Under the pieces are notes generated by a model. That model worked only from the letters and a program-made list of their open reading frames with translations. It made no database searches and was not told the DNA's origin. Of a stretch of DNA of 64,000 nucleotides, positions 22,144 through 30,496 are shown one piece after another (position 1 is the stretch's first letter; each line of letters begins with the position of its first letter). The DNA is taken from NCBI RefSeq assembly GCF_035961655.1, contig NZ_CP108393.1, positions 2,525,501-2,589,500 of the forward strand. Reading direction: 5' to 3'. Both the position numbers and the translations under genes were made by a program. This stretch comes from Streptomyces sp. NBC_01317 (GTDB lineage Bacteria; Actinomycetota; Actinomycetes; Streptomycetales; Streptomycetaceae).

Positions 22144-22375
22144 GCGCGGGAGAGTCCCGGTTCACCGTGTGCGCCGGGCGCCGAAGGAGCAAGTTCTCCC
22201 CTTGAATCTCTCAGGCCCCGTACCGCGTGGATGAGGCAGATCTGAAAAGCGGGCCGCCGTCGCGGTCCCACCCAAGGTGCAAGTCACGACCGTGAGCACG
22301 TACGGAGAGTCGTCCGTGGTTCCGTGCGGTCGTGGTGAACCTCTCAGGTTCCGATGACAGATGGGGAGGACCGTC
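22144..22375 (+). ncRNA. Glycine riboswitch, first aptamer canonical, second degenerate
   Basis: The gcvT leader holds the marks of a glycine riboswitch. The first aptamer has GCGGGAGAG (from 22146), the core CGCCGAAGGAGCAA (about 22180-22193), ATCTCTCAGGC and GGCAGATCTGAAAAGCG (to about 22251). A second unit follows with GGAGAG (22304-22309), CCTCTCAGG (22340-22348) and GATGACAGATGGGGAGG (to 22370), but it lacks the CCGAAGG core between the two arms. Glycine binding should turn on the cleavage-system operon, as is known for this class. Confidence 0.9.
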
Positions 22376-22404
22376 CTCGTCGTCATGCCCTGGGAGTCAC
22401 CACC

Positions 22405-23541
22405 ATGAACTCTGCCCCGAGCAGCACCCCCCGCCTCACCGCCCTCGACGCGGTGCACCGCGCGCTGGGCGCGACCATGACCGACTTCGCGGGCTGGGAC
22501 ATGCCCCTGCGGTACGGGAGCGAGCGCGACGAACACCTCGCGGTCCGTACGAAGGCCGGTCTGTTCGACCTCTCGCACATGGGCGAGATCACCGTCACCG
22601 GGCCCCAGGCCGCCCAGCTGCTGGACCACGCGCTGGTGGGCAACATCGGCGCGGTCGGCGTCGGCCGTGCCCGGTACACGATGATCTGCCAGGAGGACGG
22701 CGGGATTCTCGACGACCTGATCGTCTACCGCCTCGGCGAGGACGAGTACATGATCGTCGCCAACGCCTCGAACGCGCAGACGGTCCTGGACGCGCTGACC
22801 ACCCGCGCGGCGGGCTTCGACGCGGAGGTACGGGACGACCGGGACGCGTACGCGCTGCTGGCGGTCCAGGGTCCGGAGTCCCCCGGCATCCTGCGGTCGC
22901 TCACGGACGCCGACCTGGACGGCCTGAAGTACTACGCGGGCCTGCCCGGCACCGTCGCGGGCGTCCCCGCGCTCATCGCCCGTACGGGCTACACGGGCGA
23001 GGACGGCTTTGAACTGTTCGTCAATCCCGCGCACGCGGAGACGCTCTGGCAGGCGCTGACGGAGGCCGGCGCCCCGGTCGGCCTGGTGCCCTGCGGGCTG
23101 TCCTGCCGGGACACCCTCCGCCTGGAGGCGGGCATGCCGCTGTACGGCAACGAGCTGTCCACGGCCCTCACCCCCTTCGACGCGGGCCTGGGCCGGGTCG
23201 TCAAGTTCGACAAGACCTCCAACGGAGGCGACTTCGTCGGGCGCAAGGCCCTGGAGGCCGCCGCCGAGCGCGCCGCCGCCGCCCCGCCGCGCAAGCTGGT
23301 CGGCCTGGTCGCCGAGGGCCGCCGCGTCCCCCGCGCCGGGTACGCCGTGGTGGCGGGCGGGGAGGTCGTCGGCGAGGTCACCTCGGGCGCCCCCTCCCCC
23401 ACCCTGGGGAAGCCGATCGCCATCGCGTACGTCGACGCCTCGCACGCCGGGCCGGGGACGGCGGGTGTCGGGGTCGACATCCGCGGGTCCCACGAGCCGT
23501 ACGAGGTCGTGGCGCTCCCGTTCTACAAGCGCCGGAAGTGA
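22405..23541 (+). CDS. gcvT: Glycine cleavage system T protein (aminomethyltransferase)
   Basis: GcvT transfers the aminomethyl carbon from lipoyl-GcvH to tetrahydrofolate, releasing ammonia. The 378-residue protein shows DFAGWDMPLRYGS, FDLSHMGEI, the folate-binding region with GRARYTMICQEDGGILDDL and the conserved RTGYTGEDGFEL. The ATG at 22405 follows CTGGGAG; an in-frame ATG at 22354 lies inside the riboswitch and is rejected. It is the first gene of the riboswitch-controlled series; the P protein (gcvP) is not in this window. Confidence 0.97.
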   Translation: MNSAPSSTPRLTALDAVHRALGATMTDFAGWDMPLRYGSERDEHLAVRTKAGLFDLSHMGEITVTGPQAAQLLDHALVGNIGAVGVGRARYTMICQEDGGILDDLIVYRLGEDEYMIVANASNAQTVLDALTTRAAGFDAEVRDDRDAYALLAVQGPESPGILRSLTDADLDGLKYYAGLPGTVAGVPALIARTGYTGEDGFELFVNPAHAETLWQALTEAGAPVGLVPCGLSCRDTLRLEAGMPLYGNELSTALTPFDAGLGRVVKFDKTSNGGDFVGRKALEAAAERAAAAPPRKLVGLVAEGRRVPRAGYAVVAGGEVVGEVTSGAPSPTLGKPIAIAYVDASHAGPGTAGVGVDIRGSHEPYEVVALPFYKRRK

Positions 23542-23694
23542 TACGGACGTCTCGGACGTCACAGTCCCGCGACGCCCGTCCCGCCCGGCCGGTCCGGCCG
23601 GGCGGCCAGAACGTCCCTCCCGTCCCTCCCGTCCCGTCTCGATCCTCAAGACGGCCGTCCCGACCACTACCCCTCGTACAGGAGAATTCAGCCC

Positions 23695-24072
23695 ATGAGC
23701 AACCCCCAGCAGCTGCGCTACAGCAAGGAGCACGAGTGGCTGACGGCCGCCGAGGACGGTGTGTCGACCGTCGGCATCACGGAGTTCGCGGCCAACGCCC
23801 TCGGTGACGTCGTGTACGTCCAGCTCCCCGACGTCGGTGACACGGTCACCGCCGGTGAGACCTGCGGTGAGCTGGAGTCGACGAAGTCGGTCAGCGATCT
23901 GTACTCGCCGGTGAGCGGTGAGGTCACGGAGACCAACCAGGACGCCGTGGACGACCCGTCGCTGGTGAACACCGCCCCCTTCGAGGGTGGCTGGCTGTTC
24001 AAGGTGCGCGTCACGGAGGAGCCGGGAGACCTGCTCACCGCCGACGAGTACACGGAATTTTCCGGCAACTAG
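23695..24072 (+). CDS. gcvH: Glycine cleavage system H protein
   Basis: The lipoyl carrier of the glycine cleavage system, 125 residues. The lipoylated lysine lies in [10 protein letters not shown], and EHEWL and FEGGWLFKV are conserved family features. The ATG follows an ACAGGAGAA ribosome-binding site. A 153-bp Pro/Arg-type GC-rich spacer separates it from gcvT, so it may have some independent control, but co-transcription is likely. Confidence 0.97.
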   Translation: MSNPQQLRYSKEHEWLTAAEDGVSTVGITEFAANALGDVVYVQLPDVGDTVTAGETCGELESTKSVSDLYSPVSGEVTETNQDAVDDPSLVNTAPFEGGWLFKVRVTEEPGDLLTADEYTEFSGN

Positions 24073-24089
24073 ACACCCCAGGGACTGTG

Positions 24090-25358
24090 ATGTCTTCGAA
24101 GTCGCTTCTGAACACCCCGCTCCACGAGCTCGACCCGGACGTCGCCGCCGCTGTCGACGCCGAACTCCACCGTCAGCAGTCCACGCTCGAAATGATCGCC
24201 TCGGAGAACTTCGCTCCGGTCGCCGTCATGGAGGCCCAGGGCTCCGTCCTGACCAACAAGTACGCCGAGGGCTACCCCGGCCGCCGCTACTACGGCGGCT
24301 GCGAGCACGTCGACGTGATCGAGCAGATCGCGATCGACCGTGTGAAGGAGCTGTTCGGGGCCGAGCACGCCAACGTGCAGCCGCACTCCGGCGCGCAGGC
24401 GAACGCGGCGGCGATGTTCGCGCTGCTCTCCCCCGGCGACACGATCATGGGTCTCAACCTCGCCCACGGCGGGCACCTGACCCACGGCATGAAGATCAAC
24501 TTCTCGGGCAAGCTCTACAACGTCGTCGCGTACCACGTCGACACCGAGACCGGTCAGGTCGACATGGCCGAGGTCGAGCGCCTCGCCAAGGAGTCCCGTC
24601 CGAAGCTGATCGTGGCCGGCTGGTCCGCGTACCCCCGTCAGCTGGACTTCGCGGCCTTCCGCCGGATCGCGGACGAGGTCGGCGCGTACCTGATGGTCGA
24701 CATGGCGCACTTCGCCGGTCTGGTCGCCGCGGGCCTGCACCCGAACCCGGTGCCGCACGCCCACGTCGTCACCACGACCACGCACAAGACCCTCGGCGGC
24801 CCGCGCGGCGGAGTGATCCTCTCCACGCAGGAGCTGGCGAAGAAGATCAACTCGGCGGTCTTCCCCGGTCAGCAGGGCGGCCCCCTGGAGCACGTCATCG
24901 CGGGCAAGGCGGTCTCCTTCAAGGTGGCGGCCTCGGACGAGTTCAAGGAGCGCCAGCAGCGCACCCTGGACGGCGCCCGGATCCTCGCCGAGCGCCTGGT
25001 GCGGGCGGACGTCACCGAGCACGGTGTGTCCGTCCTGTCCGGCGGTACGGACGTGCACCTGGTCCTGGTCGACCTGCGGAACTCGGAGCTGGACGGCCAG
25101 CAGGCCGAGGACCGGCTCCACGGCATCGGCATCACGGTCAACCGCAACGCCGTCCCGAACGACCCGCGCCCCCCGATGGTCACCTCGGGCCTGCGGATCG
25201 GCACCCCGGCGCTCGCGACCCGCGGTTTCACCACCGAGGACTTCGCCGAGGTCGCGGAGATCATCGCCGCCGCCCTCAAGCCCGACTTCGACCGTGAGGC
25301 ACTGGCGGCGCGGGTCACCGCGCTGGCCGAGAAGCACCCGCTCTACCCCGGCCTGTAG
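24090..25358 (+). CDS. glyA: Serine hydroxymethyltransferase
   Basis: GlyA interconverts serine and glycine with tetrahydrofolate, a PLP enzyme of 422 residues. Family marks are [38 protein letters not shown] and the PLP lysine in [14 protein letters not shown]. The ATG at 24090 is preceded by GGGACTGTG; the overlapping GTG at 24087 is an equally placed alternative. It is 17 bp after gcvH, so glycine cleavage and serine formation are made together. Confidence 0.97.
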   Translation: MSSKSLLNTPLHELDPDVAAAVDAELHRQQSTLEMIASENFAPVAVMEAQGSVLTNKYAEGYPGRRYYGGCEHVDVIEQIAIDRVKELFGAEHANVQPHSGAQANAAAMFALLSPGDTIMGLNLAHGGHLTHGMKINFSGKLYNVVAYHVDTETGQVDMAEVERLAKESRPKLIVAGWSAYPRQLDFAAFRRIADEVGAYLMVDMAHFAGLVAAGLHPNPVPHAHVVTTTTHKTLGGPRGGVILSTQELAKKINSAVFPGQQGGPLEHVIAGKAVSFKVAASDEFKERQQRTLDGARILAERLVRADVTEHGVSVLSGGTDVHLVLVDLRNSELDGQQAEDRLHGIGITVNRNAVPNDPRPPMVTSGLRIGTPALATRGFTTEDFAEVAEIIAAALKPDFDREALAARVTALAEKHPLYPGL

Positions 25359-25549
25359 GCACCGGCCCCGCCCGGGCCCTCATCGCCACACCGGAACGTC
25401 ATCGTCCGTACGGCTCTCCGTACGGCTCGCGTTCGTGAGGCACCGCGCACACTGGACCGTGAGCGCGGTGCCCCGCACCCCGTACACCCGTGACCTCTGC
25501 ACCACCCCGGCAGACAACGGCGTCTACCAACCAGCTAGGAGTCCCTCCC

Positions 25550-26932
25550 GTGGCCATCTCGGTCTTCGACCTCTTCTCGATCGGTATCGGCCCGTCCAGT
25601 TCCCACACGGTCGGCCCGATGCGCGCGGCGCGCATGTTCGCCCGCCGGCTCAAGAACGAGGGGCTCCTGGCCCACACCGCGAGGGTCCGGGCGGAGCTGT
25701 ACGGCTCCCTCGGCGCGACCGGCCACGGCCACGGCACCCCGAAGGCCGTCCTCCTCGGCCTGGAGGGCAATTCCCCCCGTACGGTCGACGTGGAGCGCGC
25801 GGACGCCGAGGCGGAACGTATCCGCGGCGGCAGGCGGCTCAATCTGCTGGGCATGCACGAGATCGCCTTCGACGTGGACGAGGACCTGGTCCTGCACCGC
25901 CGCGAGGTCCTGCCGTACCACGCGAACGGCATGACCGTCCTCGCGTACGACGCGGACGGCGGCCTGCTCCTGGAGAAGACGTACTACTCGGTGGGCGGCG
26001 GCTTCGTCGTGGACGACGACGCGATCGGCGAGGACCGCATCAAGCTGGACGACACGGTCCTCGCCCACCCCTTCCGCACCGGCGACGAGCTGCTGCGGCT
26101 GGCCGGCGAGACGGGCCTGTCGATCTCCGCGCTGATGATGGAGAACGAGAAGGCCTGGCGCACGGAGGACGAGATCAGGGCCGGGCTGCTGGAGATCTGG
26201 CGGGCCATGCAGGCCTGCGTCTCGCGCGGCATGTCCCGCGAGGGCATCCTGCCCGGCGGTCTCAAGGTCCGCAGGCGGGCCGCGAACACCGCGCGCCAGC
26301 TGCGCGCGGACGGCGACCCGCAGGCTCACGCCATGGAGTGGATCACGCTCTACGCGATGGCCGTGAACGAGGAGAACGCCGCCGGCGGCCGGGTCGTCAC
26401 CGCCCCCACCAACGGCGCCGCGGGCATCATCCCGGCGGTCCTGCACTACTACATGAACTTCGCGGCCGGCGGCGCCGGCGCGGCGGAGAAGGACGAGAGC
26501 GTCGTCCGCTTCCTCCTCTCCGCGGGCGCCATCGGCATGCTCTTCAAGGAGAACGCGTCCATCTCCGGCGCCGAGGTCGGCTGCCAGGGCGAGGTCGGCT
26601 CGGCCTGCTCGATGGCCGCGGGCGCCCTGGCCGAGGTGCTGGGCGGCAGCCCGGAACAGGTCGAGAACGCCGCCGAGATCGGCATGGAACACAACCTGGG
26701 CCTGACCTGCGACCCGGTGGGCGGCCTGGTCCAGATCCCGTGCATCGAACGCAACGGCATGGCGGCCGTGAAGGCCGTCACGGCGGCGAAGATGGCCCTG
26801 CGCGGCGACGGCAGGCACCAGGTCTCCCTGGACAAGGTCATCAAGACCATGAAGGAGACGGGCGCCGACATGTCCGTCAAGTACAAGGAAACGGCCCGGG
26901 GCGGCCTCGCGGTGAACATCATCGAGTGCTGA
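25550..26932 (+). CDS. sdaA: L-serine ammonia-lyase, iron-sulfur type, single chain
   Basis: SdaA deaminates L-serine to pyruvate with a [4Fe-4S] cluster. The 460-residue chain begins [17 protein letters not shown], has [16 protein letters not shown] [12 protein letters not shown] and cluster cysteines in [12 protein letters not shown] and LTCDPVGG, and ends in a cysteine (NIIEC). In the Legionella enzyme the C-terminal cysteine is known to reach into the active site and ligate the cluster. The GTG at 25550 follows AGGAGT. The last 22 codons lie in a 67-bp repeat that is the island's left attachment site, and the TGA stop is completed by island DNA; the pre-insertion stop was probably TAG, now at 42243-42245. 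Confidence 0.96.
   Translation: MAISVFDLFSIGIGPSSSHTVGPMRAARMFARRLKNEGLLAHTARVRAELYGSLGATGHGHGTPKAVLLGLEGNSPRTVDVERADAEAERIRGGRRLNLLGMHEIAFDVDEDLVLHRREVLPYHANGMTVLAYDADGGLLLEKTYYSVGGGFVVDDDAIGEDRIKLDDTVLAHPFRTGDELLRLAGETGLSISALMMENEKAWRTEDEIRAGLLEIWRAMQACVSRGMSREGILPGGLKVRRRAANTARQLRADGDPQAHAMEWITLYAMAVNEENAAGGRVVTAPTNGAAGIIPAVLHYYMNFAAGGAGAAEKDESVVRFLLSAGAIGMLFKENASISGAEVGCQGEVGSACSMAAGALAEVLGGSPEQVENAAEIGMEHNLGLTCDPVGGLVQIPCIERNGMAAVKAVTAAKMALRGDGRHQVSLDKVIKTMKETGADMSVKYKETARGGLAVNIIEC
26864..26930 (+). repeat. attL, 67-bp attachment core in the sdaA 3' end
   Basis: Begins GCCGACATGTCCGTC and ends ATCGAGTGCT. It is identical over all 67 bp to 42177-42243. The bases just outside differ on both sides (C against G on the left, GA against AG on the right). 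It covers 22 whole codons of sdaA plus the first base of its stop codon. Confidence 0.93.
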
Positions 26933-26965
26933 CCATATAGCGGCTGCTGACCTGTGGGTTCGGGT

Positions 26966-27057
26966 CTTTCAGCTCTGTCACAGGCTTCCCCGTTTGTGCG
27001 GTGGATCGTCCCTCAAAAGTCCCTCTGACAGAGCTGAAAGTCCCTGAAAAGTCCCTG
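26966..27057 (+). promoter_or_regulatory. Left arm-type integrase sites and inverted repeat
   Basis: Two adjoining 11-bp units, GAAAGTCCCTG (27036-27046) and AAAAGTCCCTG (27047-27057), with a third partial copy AAAAGTCCCT at 27015-27024. The same pair recurs at the right end (42092-42113). A 15-bp perfect inverted repeat (CTTTCAGCTCTGTCA at 26966-26980, complement at 27026-27040) overlaps them. The position next to the core is that of integrase or excisionase arm sites. Confidence 0.7.
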
Positions 27058-27389
27058 GAATTCCGGCCGCCGGACGGGCTTCAACCAGGTGCTACAGCGG
27101 GATCTCCCAGCTCACGAAGAGGCGCGCGGTCACTGTGCTCACGGCGCCTCGGCAGGGTTGCGTCCTTGGAAGTCGTGTAGCGGATAGGACCTGATCCGGG
27201 CGTTCTCCCTGCGTCCGGAATGGTTCCCATCACAAGGTCCTCTCTCGTCTGGGAAGACTTCGTCACGCGGGCTGCCCCCGCACTCGCAGACGGTCTGTCG
27301 CTCTCCGGGTGGCCGAGCATCTGTACGGGACAATGAGGGGCGTCTTCTGTATGGCTTGTTCCAGTGGATGGCCGGCTCGACGTGTGGAG
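27058..27389. other. Non-coding spacer at the left end of the island
   Basis: About 330 bp between the arm sites and the first insertion sequence. Open frames here are short and match nothing I recognise; no conserved motif or RNA is visible. It may be the remains of an excisionase or regulatory region. Confidence 0.4.
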
Positions 27390-27451
27390 TTACGACGTTG
27401 TGTGCGATTGAGGTCGGGGCGTGTTGGCCTGGCGGGTTGTTGGGTGGGTGA

Positions 27452-28374
27452 TCACCTCTTGGCGGTGCGGTCGGAGACCAGGCCGGCAACCGCCGCGTAG
27501 CTTTCGTCGAAGTACTCGCGGCGTCCGAGGTACCGCTGGAGTGTTCGCCACTGCTTGTGCTCGGCGTTGGCGTGCTCGACGCGGATTCGTTCTGATGACT
27601 GCTGGTGGCGGGCGGCATCCCACGCCGCGAGGGTTTCCGGCGGAGCGTCCTTCTTCGGCTTCAGGGGCGGGGCCTGGATCTGGTCGGGGAACTGCTTGGC
27701 CAGTCCCTGGTAGCCGGCATCGACTTTAGCCTTGACCGCGGGGTATCGCTCGAACAAGTCGCAGATGCCCGCGGTCTTCACCGCTGTCTGGTCGTGCATG
27801 CGGCCGGGCCGGAACGCGCCAGCCCAAAGGGTGCGGCCCGGCTCGTCGGTGACGACGGTGGTCTTCTTGGTGTTCTGCCGCATCTTCCCCGAGACGAACG
27901 CGCGCCGTCCTGGCCTGTTCGCCCCGGGGCGGCGCACCCGGACCTCGGTGCCGTCCAACCTCAGTTCCACGCCTTCGGCCGCCGCGTAGGCGAATACGTC
28001 CTCCAACGTGCGAAGCCGCAGGTCGAGGCGTCCTGGCACAGCGAAGCCCCGGGCAGCCAACAGCGGACGGATCTCATGGACGGCGCGGGTGATCGTGGAG
28101 CGGTCCACGCCGTAGAGCACAGCCAGAGCTGCGTGAGGAAGCTGTAACCGCAGGACGACCAGGGTGATGATGATCCGGTCGGTGAACACCAACTGATGGT
28201 TCGGGCCGGCCCCGGCGGCTCGCAAACGGTCGCGACCCCTGCGGTTGTGTAGTCGGCCCCCTCAGAGGCCATCCACGCATGAGCCAACTCGCCGACCAGC
28301 GCACCGAGTCGACGGAGCTGAAGGCCGGTGAAGACGGGGTGGGACAAGGCCGTGCGACCAAGGTATAGCGTCAC
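27452..28374 (-). pseudogene. IS5-like DDE_Tnp_4 transposase, split by a -1 frameshift
   Basis: The N-terminal part starts at GTG 28374 (VTLYLGRTALSHPVF) and is continuous to about 28240; the rest is read in the -1 frame to 27452. The second part contains a helix-turn-helix (AVLYGVDRSTITRAVHEI) and the DDE catalytic set LDGTEVRV, VDAGYQGL and RVEHANAEH. The switch falls near a GGGGGCC run. It could be a programmed frameshift, as in several IS families, or a disabling mutation; no canonical slippery heptamer in phase is visible, so I list it as a probable pseudogene. Confidence 0.65.
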
Positions 28375-28414
28375 ATCAACATCCAACCCGACAGGCCCCT
28401 TCACGTCACGGCGC

Positions 28415-28861
28415 TCAGAAGGTGTCGAGCGCGCCCACGGCCGCACAGATGTGGCCCGGCCCGCCCTCCGACCGCCTCCCGGCGCACCACCAGGAGAGCA
28501 GCCCCTCCACGTCGCGCGTATGCATGCCCAGGTTGTGTTCGACACACAGGGGCCACGCCTGCCACAGACGCTCAGCGACGGTTTCCTGCGCGGCGTCGGC
28601 GACGATCGCCAAGGCATGAGCAGAGTCTTCTGCCGTCTTTGGGTACAGATGACTGCCGTGCCACTCGCCGTTGGCCAGGGCAACGTAGACATACTCCGGC
28701 TCGCCCGCCTCGTAGGAAGGCTGGGCCAGCAGTTGCAGAGGTCCCTGCTCAGGAAGAGTCACGGCCAAGTCCTGGTTGAGGACCGCGAGAGCCTCGTCCC
28801 ACAAGGGGTACTCGCCTCGCGAGACCCGACGGACTTCGGGTTTATCGAAAAGAGCATGCAT
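28415..28861 (-). CDS. Hypothetical protein carried inside the insertion sequence
   Basis: A 148-residue protein that I do not recognise. It starts MHALFDKPEVRRVSRGE and has an acidic, mixed alpha/beta composition. A WHGSHLYPKTAED segment and a C-terminal region with cysteine and tryptophan pairs (WPLCVEHNLGMH, LLSWWCAG) look like a small folded domain. No signal peptide or membrane segment is seen. It ends 41 bp before the transposase start, on the same strand, inside the terminal repeats, so it moves with the element. Codon usage is typical of Streptomyces, suggesting capture from a related host. Confidence 0.6.
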   Translation of the reverse strand: MHALFDKPEVRRVSRGEYPLWDEALAVLNQDLAVTLPEQGPLQLLAQPSYEAGEPEYVYVALANGEWHGSHLYPKTAEDSAHALAIVADAAQETVAERLWQAWPLCVEHNLGMHTRDVEGLLSWWCAGRRSEGGPGHICAAVGALDTF

Positions 28862-28913
28862 AGGGCCATCCTCCGCTACGGATGCCCGACCTCAATCGCG
28901 CACAACGTCGTTA

Positions 28914-29778
28914 GACCGTGTCCTATGTGGGGTTGGCTCGTTGGGTCGGGCATGGGGCGGGGTACGTGGAGTTGGATTGTTCCGGACGGACTGTGGGAGA
29001 TCGCGGAGCCGCTGATCCCTCCGTCGAAGGTGCGGCCGCAGGGCGGCGGGACGCAGGACACGCCTGATGAGACGCTGTTCGCGGCGATCATCTACGTCCT
29101 GGTCAGCGGATGCGCCTGGCGGGCGTTGCCACCGTGCTTCGGGATATCGAAGTCCACGGCTCACCGCAGGTTCCTGATCTGGTCGAGAGCCGGCGTCTGG
29201 GGCCGGCTGCACGAGGAGATCCTGCACCGATTGGACGACGCCGACCTGCTCGACCTGTCACGGGCCGTGCTCGACTCCGCCCACGTGAGGGCTAAAAAAG
29301 GGGCGAACTCACAGGTCCGAGCCCCGTGGACCAGGGCAAGCCAGGTTCCAAGATGCACGTCCTGTCCGACGCGAACGGACTGCCCCTCCTCGTCGGCCTC
29401 TCCGCGGCAAACACCCACGACAGCCTCGCCCTGAAGCCCATGATCGAGGGTCACCAAACGAGACACGACCCCCACCGCGGCCGCTACTTCAAGCCCCAAC
29501 GCCTGCACGCAGATAAGGCATACGACGTCCCCCACCTGCGAAAATGGCTACGGGGCACACGCATCGGCGTGCGCATCGCCCGCAAAGGCGTCGAGTCCAG
29601 CGAACGGTTAGGACGCCGACGATGGGTCATCGAACGCACCATGTCCTGGCTGACCGGCTACCGCCGTCTCAACCACCGTTACGAACGCTACCCCCGCAAC
29701 TACCTGGCCTTTCTCGGCCTCGCCCCCGCTATCTGCTGCTACAAACGACTCGCCCCCCTCACCACATAGGACACGGTC
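28914..29778 (+). mobile_element. IS5-family insertion sequence
   Basis: Perfect 17-bp terminal inverted repeats, GACCGTGTCCTATGTGG at 28914-28930 and its complement at 29762-29778. The flanks are TTA on the left and TAA on the right, in keeping with a 2-bp TA duplication. It lies directly against the right end of the previous insertion sequence and cuts an older transposase gene on the other side. Confidence 0.85.
28952..29769 (+). CDS. IS5-family transposase in two frames joined at an A6G4 run
   Basis: The first frame starts at ATG 28952 (MGRGTWSWIVPDGL) and includes the N-terminal DUF4096-like domain and the first catalytic aspartate (VLDSAHVRA). At GCTAAAAAAGGGG (about 29292-29304) reading must move to the -1 frame. 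That frame continues VDQGKPGSKMHVLSD, HADKAYD (second Asp) and RRWVIERTMSWL (Glu) and stops at 29769 inside the right terminal repeat. A homopolymer shift is standard for this IS group, so the enzyme may be functional. Confidence 0.82.
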
Positions 29779-29990
29779 TAAGTGTCACCGCACCGCAGGT
29801 GGGCCAGGGCGAGCAGGGCCTGATGTCCGGCAGGAAGGCGCCGCCACCGCGTTCCGATCTCCTGCCGCCGGGCTGTCAGTTGCCCGGTCAGGAACCGCAA
29901 AGTGCGGCTGGACAGATCAATCGAGGACGGCTGGACAAACACGCGAAGCTCCTGGCGGACACGGGTGATCTTGGTCGAGGACCCGTCTAC
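29778..29990 (-). pseudogene. Transposase N-terminal fragment cut by the IS5 element
   Basis: On the minus strand a frame of about 65 codons reads RVRQELRVFVQPSSIDLSS, then RTLRFLTGQLTARRQEIG and HQALLALAHLRCGDT. This is the usual N-terminal helical region of DDE_Tnp_4/HTH_Tnp_4 transposases. It then meets the IS5 terminal repeat, which supplies a TAG stop. No start codon or remainder is found, so it is a relic of a third insertion sequence. Confidence 0.6.
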
Positions 29991-30077
29991 CAGGAGCTTC
30001 GTCGTGACGCAGCACAGTCCAACTCGCCTTCAGCACCACCAGCTTGAAAAGGGCTCAGTGACGGCGAAGGGACTGCA

Positions 30078-30359
30078 CTATGCCTCCACGAATCCATCGG
30101 GCCATTCGTCCTCGTCGAGGACGGACTCCTGGATGTAGAAGCAGTCGGGTTCGTCGGCGAACCCGGGGAGCTTTCGGGCCCGCTCGATACGCCCCTGAGC
30201 GGCCTCGCGGCTCGAATAGGTGCCGAGGTGTTTGGGGTCGTCACCCTCCTCTTCGTCGGACCAGTAGTCGTCAGGTTCGGCGAAGTGCCGGATCACGCCG
30301 TCCTCTTCGGCACGGTGGTGTACATGCCACAGCAGGTAGACCGTGGTGGGTCCAGCCAT
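30078..30359 (-). CDS. DUF7336-like small protein, candidate RHS immunity protein
   Basis: A 93-residue acidic protein with VYLLWHVHH at the N-terminus, a GTYSSREAAQGRIERARKL block, GFADEPDCFYI and the ending DEDEWPDGF, which fit the DUF7336 family as I recall it. It lies 137 bp downstream of the RHS gene, same strand, directly after the toxin tip. That is the normal place for the immunity gene of a polymorphic toxin. Its acidity complements the basic tip. No experiment that I know of shows DUF7336 to be an immunity fold, so the role is inferred from place only. Confidence 0.6.
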   Translation of the reverse strand: MAGPTTVYLLWHVHHRAEEDGVIRHFAEPDDYWSDEEEGDDPKHLGTYSSREAAQGRIERARKLPGFADEPDCFYIQESVLDEDEWPDGFVEA

Positions 30360-30396
30360 CGTTGTAACGCCTTTCGTTCTATCGCGTTCTGCAAAG

Positions 30397-30450
30397 GGGA
30401 CCCGGATCCCGTTCGCACCTGACGAACGATACGGAGAGGATCCGGGTCCC
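30397..30450 (-). terminator. Hairpin between the RHS gene and the small downstream gene
   Basis: A 13-bp perfect stem (GGGACCCGGATCC at 30397-30409, complement at 30438-30450) with an inner 5-bp stem (GTTCG/CGAAC). It follows the RHS stop by 46 bp and precedes the small gene's start by 37 bp. It may end the RHS transcript or weaken read-through; the downstream gene may then need its own promoter. Confidence 0.5.
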
Positions 30451-30496
30451 TGGTGGGCCGGTCGAGTTCTCAGGACTCAGCGGCCGTCGTGCGCCG

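Larger units (their letters stand above)
27393..28910 (-). mobile_element. Insertion sequence with TTA target duplication and an extra gene
   Basis: Terminal inverted repeats CGACGTTGTG(T/C)GCGATTGAGG and six further bases match with one mismatch (27393-27418 and 28885-28910). TTA flanks both ends (27390-27392, 28911-28913). The transposase frame reads inward on the minus strand. At 1.52 kb it is longer than its transposase needs, because a second gene (28415-28861) lies between the transposase and the right end. Confidence 0.75.

Noticed and set aside
22354..22404. Upstream ATG as the gcvT start
   Set aside because: It lies in the riboswitch, and the downstream ATG has a GGGAG site and begins the conserved N-terminus.
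24069..25337. Minus-strand frame across glyA
   Set aside because: Antisense to serine hydroxymethyltransferase with all its motifs intact; composition is that of a shadow frame.
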